Positions 26,354 to 36,796 of a DNA stretch of 64,000 nt are shown here, in pieces. The stretch lies in assembly GCA_030949945.1 (NCBI GenBank), contig JAUZRZ010000025.1, forward strand, positions 1 to 64,000. The letters run 5' to 3'. Numbering within the stretch: position 1 is the first letter of the stretch; each line of letters opens with the position of its first letter. The translations under genes and the position numbers were made by a program. The stretch is from Sulfurimonas sp. (GTDB lineage: Bacteria > Campylobacterota > Campylobacteria > Campylobacterales > Sulfurimonadaceae). The notes under the pieces were generated by a model that worked only from the letters and a program-made list of their open reading frames with translations, did not search any database and was not told the origin of the DNA.

Positions 26354-28530
26354 TTGGCAAGAAAACTAAGCTTTAGACAGCAGGTCGGAACAACTCTTAA
26401 CTTTTTACTCGGACAAAAAGATCTGAGTGTTGTTATCTTCGTAATGGCAATTTTAGCCATTATTATTGTACCCCTACCCTCAGCCGTACTCGATGTGCTA
26501 CTTACAATTTCAATGGCATTTGCAGTATTAATTCTTTTGATCTCACTTTATGTTCCAAAACCAACAGATTTAACTACTTTTCCAACACTTATTTTAATTT
26601 TAACACTCTTTAGACTCTCTTTAAATATCGCTACAACCAGAATGATTTTGAGTCATGGGGCAGATGGCCCTGAAGAGATGAGTGATATTATTACTAGTTT
26701 TGGAGACTTTGTTGTTGGTGGAAACTATGTTATAGGTATCATTGTTTTTCTATCTTAGTACTCATAAACTTTATGGTTATAACCAAAGGTTCTACTAGAG
26801 TTGCAGAGGTTGCAGCAAGATTTGTACTTGACTCTATGCCTGGTAAACAGATGGCAGTTGATGCTGACCTAAACGCAGGGCTTATAGATGATGCCCAGGC
26901 AAAAGCACGTCGTGCGGAAATACTACAAGATGCAAACTTTTATGGAGCGATGGATGGTTCTAGTAAGTTTGTTAAAGGTGACGCAGTAGCTGGAATTATA
27001 ATCACTCTTATAAATATCATCGGTGGTTTTCTTATAGGTGTTTTTCAACATGATATGCCTGTTGGAGAAGCGGCTTCTACTTTTACACTCCTTACTATCG
27101 GTGATGGATTAGTAGGGCAAATTCCAGCTCTTATTATCTCTACTGCAACGGGTATTATGATTACTAGAAGTTCTAGTGATGGTGACAACTTTGCTGAGGG
27201 AACTATTAACCAGATGGTTGGAAACTCTAAAATTATGATGATAGTAGGGTTTATCATGATACTTTTTGCTCTTGTTCCTGGTCTGCCAACTGCTTCTATG
27301 GGGCTTGTTGGTGTTTTGTTTGCCTCGCTTGGTTGGGCTATTTATAAGTTTGACAAAGGTGAACTTAGTATCTTAGATGTAGATAACTTTGCAAAAAACA
27401 GTCGTCAAAAGCAAGAAGAGAGTGAAAAGATTAAACCTAAAAAGACACATGAAGAGATAGCAAAAGAAGAAGAGACTGCCCTAGAAGACATCCTAAAAGT
27501 TGAGATGCTAGAACTCACACTAGGCTACCAACTCATAAAACTTGCAGATGATTCTCAAGGTGGAGATTTACTAGAACGCATACGCTCAATGCGCCGAAAA
27601 ATTGCTAGTGATTTTGGATTTTTAATGCCTCAGGTTCGCATACGAGATAACTTACACTTAGAGCCACAAGAGTATCAAATTTTACTCAAAGGTATAAGTA
27701 TCGGCGATGGTACTATTCAACCCGATAAATTTCTTGCAATGGATAGTGGAATGGCTACGGGTGAGATAAAAGGTGACCCTACTAAAGAGCCTGCGTTTGG
27801 GCTAGATGCCTTATGGATACTCCCTAGTGATAAAGAAGATGCTATCATAAATGGCTACACTGTAGTTGATGCATCAACTGTAATCTCTACACATATGAGT
27901 GAACTTGTTAAACGCAATGCTGAAGATTTACTTACTCGTCAAGAGGTTCAAACTCTTATAGACAAGATAAAAGACTCCTTCCCTGTTATTGTTGATGATG
28001 TTATGAAAGTTGCATCTATTGGACTTATACAAAGAGTACTTAAAGCTCTTTTACATGAAAATATTCCACTCAAAGATATGCTTACTATCTTAGAGACTAT
28101 AGCCGACATAGCAGAGTTTACAAAAAATGTTGAACTCATAACTGAACAAGTACGTGCCAAACTCTCGCGAGTGATAACACAGCTTTACTCAAGTGATGAT
28201 AATGTTGTGAGACTTTTAACCTTTGACACAAACACAGAACAGATGCTTCTACAAAAATCAGTAGAACAAGATGGTGTAAGAAATCTTATGCTCAATGTAG
28301 GAGAGATAAATTCTCTTATCCAAGCGACAAGTGACAAAGCAGCAGAGCTTCTTCAAAAAGGAATCTCTCCTGTAGTTATTATTGTCGATCCACAACTTCG
28401 CCGAGGTGTTGCTGAGATATTTGAGCGCTTTTCACTTGATATAGTTACACTCTCACATGCAGAAATAGACTCTAATGCAACTTTTGAAGTTCTAGGCTCT
28501 ATAAATGCATTTGAGCAAAAAACTAAATAA
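26354..28530 (+). CDS. flhA: flagellar export gate protein FlhA (one frame break)
   Basis: FlhA is the large gate and docking subunit of the flagellar type III secretion system. It starts at a TTG (26354, [20 protein letters not shown]). The membrane half shows [20 protein letters not shown] and the family motif [21 protein letters not shown]. After GIIVFL the frame breaks near 26753; one added A restores [25 protein letters not shown], an essentially invariant FlhA region. The cytoplasmic half includes [25 protein letters not shown] and [20 protein letters not shown]. The total of ~725 residues is normal. A real disruption would abolish motility, odd beside two chemosensory clusters, so the break is probably an indel error. 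Confidence 0.95.
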
Positions 28531-28598
28531 CTGATGTTGGCTAACCCCCTATACAACTTTACGCTAAAGGGACTTTTTAAGAAAAACCGTACATCAGT
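28530..28598 (+). repeat. dispersed inverted-repeat element, copy D (69 bp, internally deleted)
   Basis: Terminal repeats are ACTGATGTTGG and CCGTACATCAGT. The central hairpins of the full-length copies are missing, but CCCCCT and AAGGGACTTTTTAAGAA remain. It begins at the last base of the flhA stop codon and fills most of the gap to the DHH gene. Its end structure is like copies A-C, so it is a deleted derivative, or the parent form without the central part. Confidence 0.65.
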
Positions 28599-28627
28599 TA
28601 ATAAACATAAAAGGAAATTATAAAATT

Positions 28628-29713
28628 ATGAACAATAGAACTATCCACCACCTCTCTCATATAGACCTCGATGGTTACAGCTGTCAACTTGTGATGAAAT
28701 ATACACCCTATAAAAAATACAACTACAATGCTAACTATGGTCCTGAGGTAAAATCAAAACTTACTATGATTTTAGACAATATAAGAGCAGAAAAATCCGC
28801 CTCATTTATACTCATCAGTGATTTAAACCTGACAGCTGAAGAGTCTCGTTGGCTCACAGATGAAGTAGCCAAACTCAACTCTTCTAAACTTGATGTAAAG
28901 CTTACTTTACTAGATCATCATGGAAGTGGTGCTGAGTCTGCTAAAAAGCATGAGTGGTACTACCTTGATACTGAGCGTTGTGCTACAAAAATAGTATATG
29001 ACTATGTAAAAGAGCATTTTGATTTTGATGAACCTGAGTGGATGAGCAAGTATGTTGAGATAGTAAACGCAGTAGATTTATGGAAAAAAGAGCAACATGA
29101 TAACTTTGAGTATGGGAAAGTTTGTATGCGTTTAGTAACTGAGACTAGAGAGCTTAACCGTATAATGTTTGCTAATGAGGACAATGATTATAAACTTACA
29201 CTTTTAGAAGAAGCTGTTAAGTACATCAACGAAGCAGATGCACCAATTGTACTTGATGAGAAGATTCACCTTATTAAAAAAGCTTTTTTCACACGAGAAA
29301 AAAATGATACTTTAGATAATTTAGCAACTGACTTTGTGGTTGAACTACTGGGTTCCCAAAGAGATACAAATACTATATACTACAAAGGATATAAGGGTTA
29401 CCTCTCTTATGCAGTAGGCAATACTTCTATCGTAGGAAATGGCTTTTTAGTTGCTTACCCTGAGTATGACTTTATCGTAGACATTAGTTTTAAAGGTGCT
29501 ATGAGCCTTCGAGCTGACAACAAAGTAAGTGTAGCTCAAATCTCTAAAGAGTGGGCAAATGGTGGAGGTCACCCTAATGCCGCTGGTGGTCGTATTCAAG
29601 GTTTTAAAGAGCAGTATAAGTATGACAAAGTAAAACAACAGATAGAATATCTCATAAGTGATAAAGAGTCTGTGCATGGAAAACTAGAGTGGAAAGAGGG
29701 AGAAGTTTCTTAG
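28628..29713 (+). CDS. DHH/DHHA1-family phosphoesterase
   Basis: A 361-aa intact protein. The N-terminal DHH domain has HLSHIDLDGYSCQL (metal-binding HxDxDG), LISDLNLTAEES and LLDHHGSGAES. The C-terminal DHHA1 motif is WANGGGHPNAAGGRI. Such proteins are manganese-dependent nanoRNases or phosphatases acting on short oligonucleotides, cyclic dinucleotide products or pAp. The architecture fits the NrnA/NrnB-like group, but the exact substrate is unknown. It follows flhA on the same strand and converges with the amidase gene, overlapping its stop by 4 bp. Confidence 0.92.
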   Translation: MNNRTIHHLSHIDLDGYSCQLVMKYTPYKKYNYNANYGPEVKSKLTMILDNIRAEKSASFILISDLNLTAEESRWLTDEVAKLNSSKLDVKLTLLDHHGSGAESAKKHEWYYLDTERCATKIVYDYVKEHFDFDEPEWMSKYVEIVNAVDLWKKEQHDNFEYGKVCMRLVTETRELNRIMFANEDNDYKLTLLEEAVKYINEADAPIVLDEKIHLIKKAFFTREKNDTLDNLATDFVVELLGSQRDTNTIYYKGYKGYLSYAVGNTSIVGNGFLVAYPEYDFIVDISFKGAMSLRADNKVSVAQISKEWANGGGHPNAAGGRIQGFKEQYKYDKVKQQIEYLISDKESVHGKLEWKEGEVS

Positions 29714-31100
29714 TTATTATTTCTAAAGTAACGCTCTACTCCATTTGCAAGTCCTAGTGCCATAGATTTTTGGTACTTTTTATTTACCAAACGTTTGGCT
29801 TCTTTTGGATTTGTAATAAATCCGACCTCTACTAATACTGCAGGCATTTGTGCTCCGACAAGCACCCAAAATGGTCCTTGTCTAACACCTGCATCTTTTA
29901 CATTCCTAAAACTCTTTTCAAATTCCCAAGCATACCTCGTTGCAAATCAATAGCAAGTTTATTTGCAGCAACAATATTATGAGAATTCAGTGTACTAAGA
30001 AATGAGTCTCGACCATAAAAACCCATCTCAGACATATCTGCTTTGTTCTCAACCTGTGCGACTCTCTTAGCACGAGCAGAACGCGACTTGTCTAAAAAGT
30101 AGCACTCAACACCATGTACTTGTTTAGCAATCTTTTTATCTACTGCATTTGCATGAATACTGATAAAAAGGTCTGCTTTTTTTCTATTTGCATATTTTGT
30201 TCTATCTCTAAGTTTTATAAATTTATCAGAGTCATGTGTCATATAGACCTTATAACCACGGCTTTTGAGTACTTTTTTCAACTCTTGTGCAATTTGAAGT
30301 ACAACAATTTTTTCTCTATACCCTCTATACCCAATGGCACCAGGATCTTTTCCACCATGCCCTGCATCTATCACTATAATTTTATTTTTATTGACAGACT
30401 TTGGCTTAATACCATGAGGCAGAGGAGCTTTATAGGCTGATTTTTTAACATTTTTAATATGTATAATAAGTGATTTAGTATCTTTTTTAAAACTAATTTT
30501 TAACTTATAGCTATTTTGAATCACTAAACGCAGTGTGTTTGTACTAAACTGTGCAAGTTTTATTTTATCTATACCATCTTTTCTGAGATTTTGGGAGTTT
30601 GTAAGCATAGAAGCATGAATATCAAAAACATATTTATATACTTTCGTTTTTGAATCATAAAGAGTAAAGTAGTTTATTTGATTATTTCGTAGTTTCTTAT
30701 CAAAAGTCATTACGATTCTATCTTTTTTCCATCGAATAGACTTTAACTTATGTGTAGATTTTACTTTTAATTTTTTCTTTGTTTTTTTGTTTGCTTTAGA
30801 AGTTGGTGCTTTGTAACGTGACTTTGAATGTAGTGAAGAGAGTTCATCGGAGTACTGTGAGACATCAATATGAAGTTTTTCTCCACTAGAGACTATCCCT
30901 TTTAAAGCAGCTAAGTGTAACTTTGCATCATCACCCATCAAAGCTCTTAAATAAAGATTTTTATAATCGTTATAGGCACGGAACTGATTACTTTTACTTG
31001 CACTCTTCATAAAACTATCTGCACGTTTTAGAACTTCTTTGTCACTCAAAGCCCAAAGTGATATAACAAGAGTGAGAATAAGAAAAAGTGAACGAACCAT
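29710..31100 (-). CDS. amiC: N-acetylmuramoyl-L-alanine amidase (one frame break)
   Basis: A periplasmic amidase that cuts the peptide stem from peptidoglycan for daughter-cell separation. There is a signal peptide (MVRSLFLILTLVISLWAL), a helical region, and an AMIN-like beta domain (~residues 110-220). The Amidase_3 catalytic domain has IIVIDAGHGGKDPGAIGYRG, NRKKADLFISIHANA and VHGVECYFLDKS. The frame breaks near 29915: after LGN the true continuation is FEKSFRNVKDAGVRQG, then PAVLVEVGFITNPKEA with the catalytic Glu, ending at 29710. The full length is ~460 aa. It is the last gene of the pyrH-rpoZ-spoT-tyrS block, an order shared with H. pylori and C. jejuni. Confidence 0.92.
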
Positions 31101-31107
31101 CAGATGA

Positions 31108-32199
31108 TTATTCGCCCTGCATCAGTTTGTTTAAAAGTTCTTCTACTGAGATAATCTCGTTAAGTCTGTATCCATTTGAGCCTGAGAAAAAGAGACCCAT
31201 TTCTGTATTTCCCTCATAAGCATCAGAGAGTCTATCTGCTATACAAAAACCTACAACTTTTGCCTCTTCACCACGGTTACAAGGTGCAACACAATTGGAA
31301 ATACATTTAATAGCAGGACCTTCACGTTTTTCTACTAATTTAGTCAAGTTAGTAACTACACCACGAGCAGGATAACCAACAGGCGATGACATAAGTTGAA
31401 TATCCTCTTTTTTAGCTCCAAGAAGTACTTTTTTAAAGTTATCATGTGCATCACACTCATGTGTTCCAATAAAACGAGTTCCCATCTGAACACCACAAGC
31501 ACCCAGACTTAACATCTGTTCTATATCATTTTTATCCCAAACACCACCAGCAGCGATAACTGGAATATTTCCCCACTTCTGAGCTTCTTCAACTACGGGA
31601 GCTACAATATTTTCTAGTTGATTCTCTTCCATTGCACACTGCTCGTAAGTAAAACCTTGATGTCCACCAGACTTAGGTCCCTCAACAATCACAGCATCAG
31701 GTATTCTATCATAGCGTTTCTTCCAGCGTTTACAGATAATTTTGAGTGCCTTTGCAGAAGATACTATTGGAACTAAAGCTACATCAGGATAACCCTCAGT
31801 AAACTCTGGCATATTAGTAGGAAGTCCCGCACCTGTAATGATAATATTTATACCAGCTTCACAAGCATCACGAACCACACGACCATAATCATTAATAGCA
31901 TATAGGATATTCGCGGCCAATGGCTTATCTCCACAAATCTCTCGTGCACTATCTATAATCGCACCAAATCCCTCTTTAGAGTAAAAATTAACTTCACTTA
32001 AAGGACGATCTGCTACTAGTTTTTTAGAGTACTCTTTATCTTTAAAGTAACCCGTTCCAACAGAAGAGATAACACCGAGTCCACCATTATTTGAAACTGT
32101 ACCAGCGAGTTGGTCCCAACTAATACCGACACCCATACCACCTTGAACAATAGGTTTAGGGATAGTATATTTTCCTATTTTTATAGAGTTAAAGCTCAT
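31108..32199 (-). CDS. nitronate monooxygenase-like FMN oxidoreductase
   Basis: A 363-aa TIM-barrel flavoprotein of the nitronate monooxygenase / 2-nitropropane dioxygenase family. PIVQGGMGVGISWDQLAGTV, VEGPKSGGHQGFT, VIAAGGVWDKNDIEQMLSLG and GVQMGTRFIGTHEC are the FMN-binding and substrate motifs. Family members oxidise alkyl nitronates or act as FMN-dependent reductases; the physiological substrate here is not evident. The gene is fixed between amidase and tyrS in Campylobacterota. It ends one coding unit and shares its boundary base with tyrS. Confidence 0.92.
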   Translation of the reverse strand: MSFNSIKIGKYTIPKPIVQGGMGVGISWDQLAGTVSNNGGLGVISSVGTGYFKDKEYSKKLVADRPLSEVNFYSKEGFGAIIDSAREICGDKPLAANILYAINDYGRVVRDACEAGINIIITGAGLPTNMPEFTEGYPDVALVPIVSSAKALKIICKRWKKRYDRIPDAVIVEGPKSGGHQGFTYEQCAMEENQLENIVAPVVEEAQKWGNIPVIAAGGVWDKNDIEQMLSLGACGVQMGTRFIGTHECDAHDNFKKVLLGAKKEDIQLMSSPVGYPARGVVTNLTKLVEKREGPAIKCISNCVAPCNRGEEAKVVGFCIADRLSDAYEGNTEMGLFFSGSNGYRLNEIISVEELLNKLMQGE

Positions 32200-33398
32200 T
32201 AGTTTACCTTTAATTTTGCAAATTTTCTTTTTCCAACTTGGAGTAGGTACTCACCTGTTGTAAGTACTAACTTCTCATCAGTTACTTTTTTTTGATCTAT
32301 TTTAACGCCACCTTGCTTAATATCTCTTCTTGCTTGTGAAGTTGATGGCTCAATCTTACAATCAAGTAGCGCTTTAGCAATCCAAACCTCACCATCACAA
32401 CTAAAGAGTTCAATATCAGTGGGAATTTGGCTCTTAGAGTGAACTTTATCAAACTCTATTTTAGCCATATTTGCTTGTGTTTCACTGTGAAAACGAGCTG
32501 TTATTTCTAAGGCAAGTGCTTCTTTAGCTTTCTTTGGATGAAGCGAACCATTAAGAACATTAGTCTTTAAGACTTCAATTTCATCGAGTGTTTTAGTACT
32601 AAGTAGTTCATAAAAACGCCACATCAAATCATCACTAATACTTAAAATTTTACCAAACATATCATTTGGTAAATCTGTTACACCGATATAGTTTCCAAGA
32701 GATTTAGACATCTTTTGTACACCATCAAGACCCTCTAAAATAGGCATCATTAGAACAGCTTGTTGTTTCTTAATATCATATGATTTTTGAAGCTGGCGAC
32801 CCATAAGTAAGTTAAATTTCTGATCTGTTCCACCTATTTCTATATCTGATTTAAGGTGTACACTATCGTATCCTTGAAGCAATGGATACATAAATTCACT
32901 TACAGCTATTGGTGTTTGAGAAGCATAACGTTTAGAAAAATCATCACGCTCAAGCATACGAGCAACTGTCAGGTTTGAGGCAAGTTCTAACATACCTACA
33001 GAACCTAAGGCATCTAACCACTCTTTGTTATAAACTATATCTGTTTTACTCTCATCCAAAATCTTAAAAGCTTGAGATGTATACGACTCTATATTTTTAG
33101 CTATATCTTCAGCTGTAAGTACTTTTCTAGTAGCACTTTTTCCAGTAGGATCACCAATTGTAGCAGTAAAGTCTCCAATTAAAAACTGTACACGAGCCCC
33201 ATATTTTTGAAAAGTTGCCAGTTTTTGGAGTAGTACCGTGTGACCTAAGTGTAAATCAGGTGCAGTAGGGTCAAAACCAGCTTTTACAGTATAATTTTTG
33301 CCCTCTTCAAAGTAAGCCTTTAAGAGTTTTTCAATTCTCTCAATATCAATTATCTCAGCTGTTCCTCTGTTTATCTCGCGTAGTGCCTCTTCTATCAT
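32199..33398 (-). CDS. tyrS: tyrosyl-tRNA synthetase
   Basis: A 399-aa class I synthetase charging tRNA-Tyr. TAPDLHLGHTVLLQKL carries the HIGH-type motif, KMSKSLGNYIG the KMSKS loop, and the C-terminal RRDIKQGGVKIDQKKVTDEK an S4-like RNA-binding domain. Complete and normal in length. It lies 22 bp downstream of the spoT stop. Confidence 0.98.
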   Translation of the reverse strand: MIEEALREINRGTAEIIDIERIEKLLKAYFEEGKNYTVKAGFDPTAPDLHLGHTVLLQKLATFQKYGARVQFLIGDFTATIGDPTGKSATRKVLTAEDIAKNIESYTSQAFKILDESKTDIVYNKEWLDALGSVGMLELASNLTVARMLERDDFSKRYASQTPIAVSEFMYPLLQGYDSVHLKSDIEIGGTDQKFNLLMGRQLQKSYDIKKQQAVLMMPILEGLDGVQKMSKSLGNYIGVTDLPNDMFGKILSISDDLMWRFYELLSTKTLDEIEVLKTNVLNGSLHPKKAKEALALEITARFHSETQANMAKIEFDKVHSKSQIPTDIELFSCDGEVWIAKALLDCKIEPSTSQARRDIKQGGVKIDQKKVTDEKLVLTTGEYLLQVGKRKFAKLKVN

Positions 33399-33419
33399 CT
33401 TTTATCTTTCTCCAAAAAT

Positions 33420-35573
33420 TTAACTCTTATATGCATCATCACTGTGAATCAGATGTATTACTTTTATTTTTAACTCCATTTTAGCACGTAGTGCATTAAT
33501 ATCTGCTTCCTTAGATTCAAAACCTAGTTCACAAAACTTCGTATAATTTTCACTCTCTTTACCAAGCTCAATAGAGTGTATGTCTATATTTAACTTCACT
33601 AGATAACTAAGAAACTCAGCTAATGCACCTTTTTCATTATGAAGAGATGCTATTAGCTTGTACTTATAAAGCTTTTGATGCTCCCATGAGATAAAAACCA
33701 TTTTGGAGTTTTGTGTTAATTTTTTTGCACCAACACTACACATCTTATGATGCACATTTACTTTTCCTTTTGCCAAAAAGCCCATGACTTCATCCCCCGC
33801 TTTTGGGTGACAACAGTAGTCAAAGACTACATCATTTATACTGCTTGATGAGTATATCTCTAAACCAGCTATTTTTGTACTTTTTAGCTTAAACCTATGC
33901 CTAGATATGAAAGCTCGAAAACGACTATTTTTTCCTATATCAGCAACATAACGATGAATTACATTTTTAAATACTTCCACATCTGATGCTATGCTCGCTA
34001 TGTTTTCGTAGCCATTTTCTGCAAACCACTCCTCAATTCTATGTTCATTCAAACCCATAACAGTTGCTACAATTTTAACAGCATATTTAACATTAATTTC
34101 ACGTAAACGCATATTACAGTTTAGTTTCATATTTGTTTTTGCTTTACTTGTTTTAACTGCATCAATCCAAGAACATCTCGTAATCAGCTCATCTGCTGTA
34201 ATAATTTTTACAATATCCCCATTATGTAGTTCAGTAAGCAGGGAGGATTTCACTTTATTTACAAGTGCAGAAGTAGCTTTATTTCCTACTTCACTATGAA
34301 CAGCATATGCATAGTCTAAGGCGAGTGCTCCTCGAGGCAGGGTAAAAGCATCCCCTATTGGAGAAAAAACGCTTATGTCTTCACTATATAAATCATTTTT
34401 AATGAGTGCATAAAAGTCTTCTACAGACTCTTCTTGATATTGTAAGTTAGACAACCAGTCAAGTTTTATATTATTTCCACCAGACTTATATTTCCAGTGT
34501 GCAGCTATTCCTAACTCTGCGGTTCTATGCATCTCATATGTTCTTATTTGTACTTCAAAAATTGCCGTATTATAAAAAACACTTGTATGTATTGTTTGAT
34601 AGCCATTATCTTTCTCAACAGCAATATAATCTTTAAATCGTGAGGCTAATGGACGAAAATTTAGATGAATAAGTCCTAAAATCTTATAACATTTAACAGG
34701 ATCATTTGTTAAAATTCTCACAGCTAAAAGGTCTAAAACTTCATCAATACTTACACCTTTTCTCTGCATTTTGAGGTAAATAGAGTAACGGTGTTTCACC
34801 CGAGAAAGTATCTCAAATTCATCTTCACAAAAACCATTTTTCAAGAACAGCTTTTTAAGTGCTTCTTTAAAGTCATTAAGTCTAAGCTCTATAGCATGAT
34901 AGTTTGTGTCAAGATAATTATCTATATGGTGTTTTTCTTCTTTAAAAAGATATGCAAAACTTAAATCTTCAAGCATGTTTTTTAAAAAACTTATTCCTAG
35001 TCTATGTGCTATTGGGGCATAAACAACTAAAGTTTCTTCTGAAATACGTCGTTGCTTATGTTCTGCTAAAGCATCTAGTGTGAGCATATTGTGAAGTCTA
35101 TCGCAAAGTTTTACTACTAATACTCGTACATCTTTTATACTTGCTAAAAGCATTTTTCTAAAAGTAAGAGCCGAGGCAGTAAGCCTTTCATTTGAACTTG
35201 ATGGGAGTAGCTCATTATCTCGAATTAAATCTATTTTAGTAAGACCCTCAACAAGATGTGCAACATCTTTTCCAAAAAGTTCTAAAACATCTTCAATAGT
35301 TGTATCTGTATCTTCAACAATATCGTGTAAAAGTGCAGCAATAGCCATAGACTCATCATCTGTAATCGAAGCGACAATAGAGGCAACAAGGATAGGGTGA
35401 ATTACATAGGGTTCTCCACTTTTTCTAAACTGAAGCTTATGACCTTCAATGGAAAAAGAGAGTGCTTTATCCAGCATTGGGCTAGAATTTATTTTTGTGT
35501 AGAGATAGCTTATAGCAGAGTCTACATCATGAAGATGTTTTACTTTTTCAATCTCTACTTGACTCATAGGCAA
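33420..35573 (-). CDS. spoT: bifunctional (p)ppGpp synthetase/hydrolase (RSH)
   Basis: A 717-aa Rel/SpoT homologue controlling the stringent response. Hydrolase HD domain: GEPYVIHPILVASIVA, AIAALLHDIVEDTD, LVVKLCDRLHNM. Synthetase: KHRYSIYLKMQRKG, LAVRILTNDPVKCY, EKDNGYQTIHTSV and VQIRTYEMHRTAELGIAAHWKYK. The TGS domain is ISVFSPIGDAFTLPRGALALDYAY, with an ACT-like C-terminus (SLHNEKGALAEFLSYLVK). The HD and synthetase motifs are both intact, so it is probably the sole long RSH, as in H. pylori. It lies 5 bp downstream of rpoZ. Confidence 0.97.
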   Translation of the reverse strand: MPMSQVEIEKVKHLHDVDSAISYLYTKINSSPMLDKALSFSIEGHKLQFRKSGEPYVIHPILVASIVASITDDESMAIAALLHDIVEDTDTTIEDVLELFGKDVAHLVEGLTKIDLIRDNELLPSSSNERLTASALTFRKMLLASIKDVRVLVVKLCDRLHNMLTLDALAEHKQRRISEETLVVYAPIAHRLGISFLKNMLEDLSFAYLFKEEKHHIDNYLDTNYHAIELRLNDFKEALKKLFLKNGFCEDEFEILSRVKHRYSIYLKMQRKGVSIDEVLDLLAVRILTNDPVKCYKILGLIHLNFRPLASRFKDYIAVEKDNGYQTIHTSVFYNTAIFEVQIRTYEMHRTAELGIAAHWKYKSGGNNIKLDWLSNLQYQEESVEDFYALIKNDLYSEDISVFSPIGDAFTLPRGALALDYAYAVHSEVGNKATSALVNKVKSSLLTELHNGDIVKIITADELITRCSWIDAVKTSKAKTNMKLNCNMRLREINVKYAVKIVATVMGLNEHRIEEWFAENGYENIASIASDVEVFKNVIHRYVADIGKNSRFRAFISRHRFKLKSTKIAGLEIYSSSSINDVVFDYCCHPKAGDEVMGFLAKGKVNVHHKMCSVGAKKLTQNSKMVFISWEHQKLYKYKLIASLHNEKGALAEFLSYLVKLNIDIHSIELGKESENYTKFCELGFESKEADINALRAKMELKIKVIHLIHSDDAYKS

Positions 35574-35578
35574 AATAT

Positions 35579-35800
35579 TTACTTTTCGTTATCGCTAAAG
35601 CCTTTAACTTTAATAAGACCTTCTGCCATTTCCATAAGTGCTAAATCTGCAGACTTTACAGACTTACTACTTATACTAAGTTTACTTTGTGCACCATTTT
35701 CTAACTCATCACATCTTGCCGAAATTGCCAATGCTAATTGATAACGATCCATATTTGGGTTGTCTTCTAATATTTTTGCTGTTAATTCTTCTGTTTTCAT
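35579..35800 (-). CDS. rpoZ: RNA polymerase omega subunit
   Basis: A 73-aa protein: KTEELTAKILEDNPNMDRYQLALAISARCDELENG matches the omega core that clamps the beta' C-terminus. The C-terminal part (LALMEMAEGLIKVKGF) is longer than in the shortest homologues but normal for Campylobacterota. It is adjacent to spoT, as in many bacteria, consistent with the known link between omega and ppGpp binding. Confidence 0.93.
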   Translation of the reverse strand: MKTEELTAKILEDNPNMDRYQLALAISARCDELENGAQSKLSISSKSVKSADLALMEMAEGLIKVKGFSDNEK

Positions 35801-35821
35801 CTCTTAATTTCCTTTTGTTTT

Positions 35822-35939
35822 ACTGATGTTACGGACTATAAGGAGCAAAGCCCCTTATAGTCGCAGGGACAAAGCTTGTCCCTACAACCCCCTAAAGCTA
35901 TAAAAAAGGGGCTTTTTTAAGAACGTCTGTATTGTCAGT
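35822..35939 (+). repeat. dispersed inverted-repeat element, copy B (118 bp)
   Basis: Same length and orientation as copy A and nearly identical to it through the first ~90 bp (ACTGATGTTACGGACTATAA, then hairpins GACTATAAGG/CCTTATAGTC and GGGACAAAGCTTGTCCC). The right end has diverged (ACGTCTGTATTGTCAGT). It fills the gap between pyrH and rpoZ. Because AAAGCCCC near the left end can pair with GGGGCTTT near the right end, the whole element could fold into one long structure. Confidence 0.85.
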
Positions 35940-35949
35940 TACTTTACTC

Positions 35950-36672
<723 letters not shown>

Positions 36673-36760
36673 TTATTTTATAAAATCTGTGAATTATACT
36701 TTAACATTTCTTTAAGTCTACTTTGAGGCTCTTTATGACAGTGCTGTCGGCATTTGCAGA

Positions 36761-36793
36761 AGCTCCCTATAATCAGGGACTTTTTACTTCTTA
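36761..36793 (-). terminator. possible hairpin terminator after nirA
   Basis: Downstream of the nirA stop, on the minus strand, AGAAG and CTTCT flank an inner stem TCCCT-GATTAT-AGGGA. There is no clear T-run on the minus strand, though TTTTT follows on the plus strand. It is structure only and could instead insulate pyrH from nirA transcription. Confidence 0.3.
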
Positions 36794-36796
36794 AAG

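Noticed and set aside
26740-26790. Programmed frameshift in flhA
   Set aside because: There is no slippery heptamer or pseudoknot, and one added base restores an invariant FlhA segment; an indel is simpler.
28530-28598. Rho-independent terminator of flhA
   Set aside because: The segment has the terminal repeats of the dispersed element and lacks a GC stem directly followed by a T-run, so it is better described as a deleted copy.
36721-36796. Fifth copy of the dispersed 118-bp element
   Set aside because: It shares a short stem and a T-rich tract but not the ACTGATGTTACGG ends or the GGGACA hairpin.
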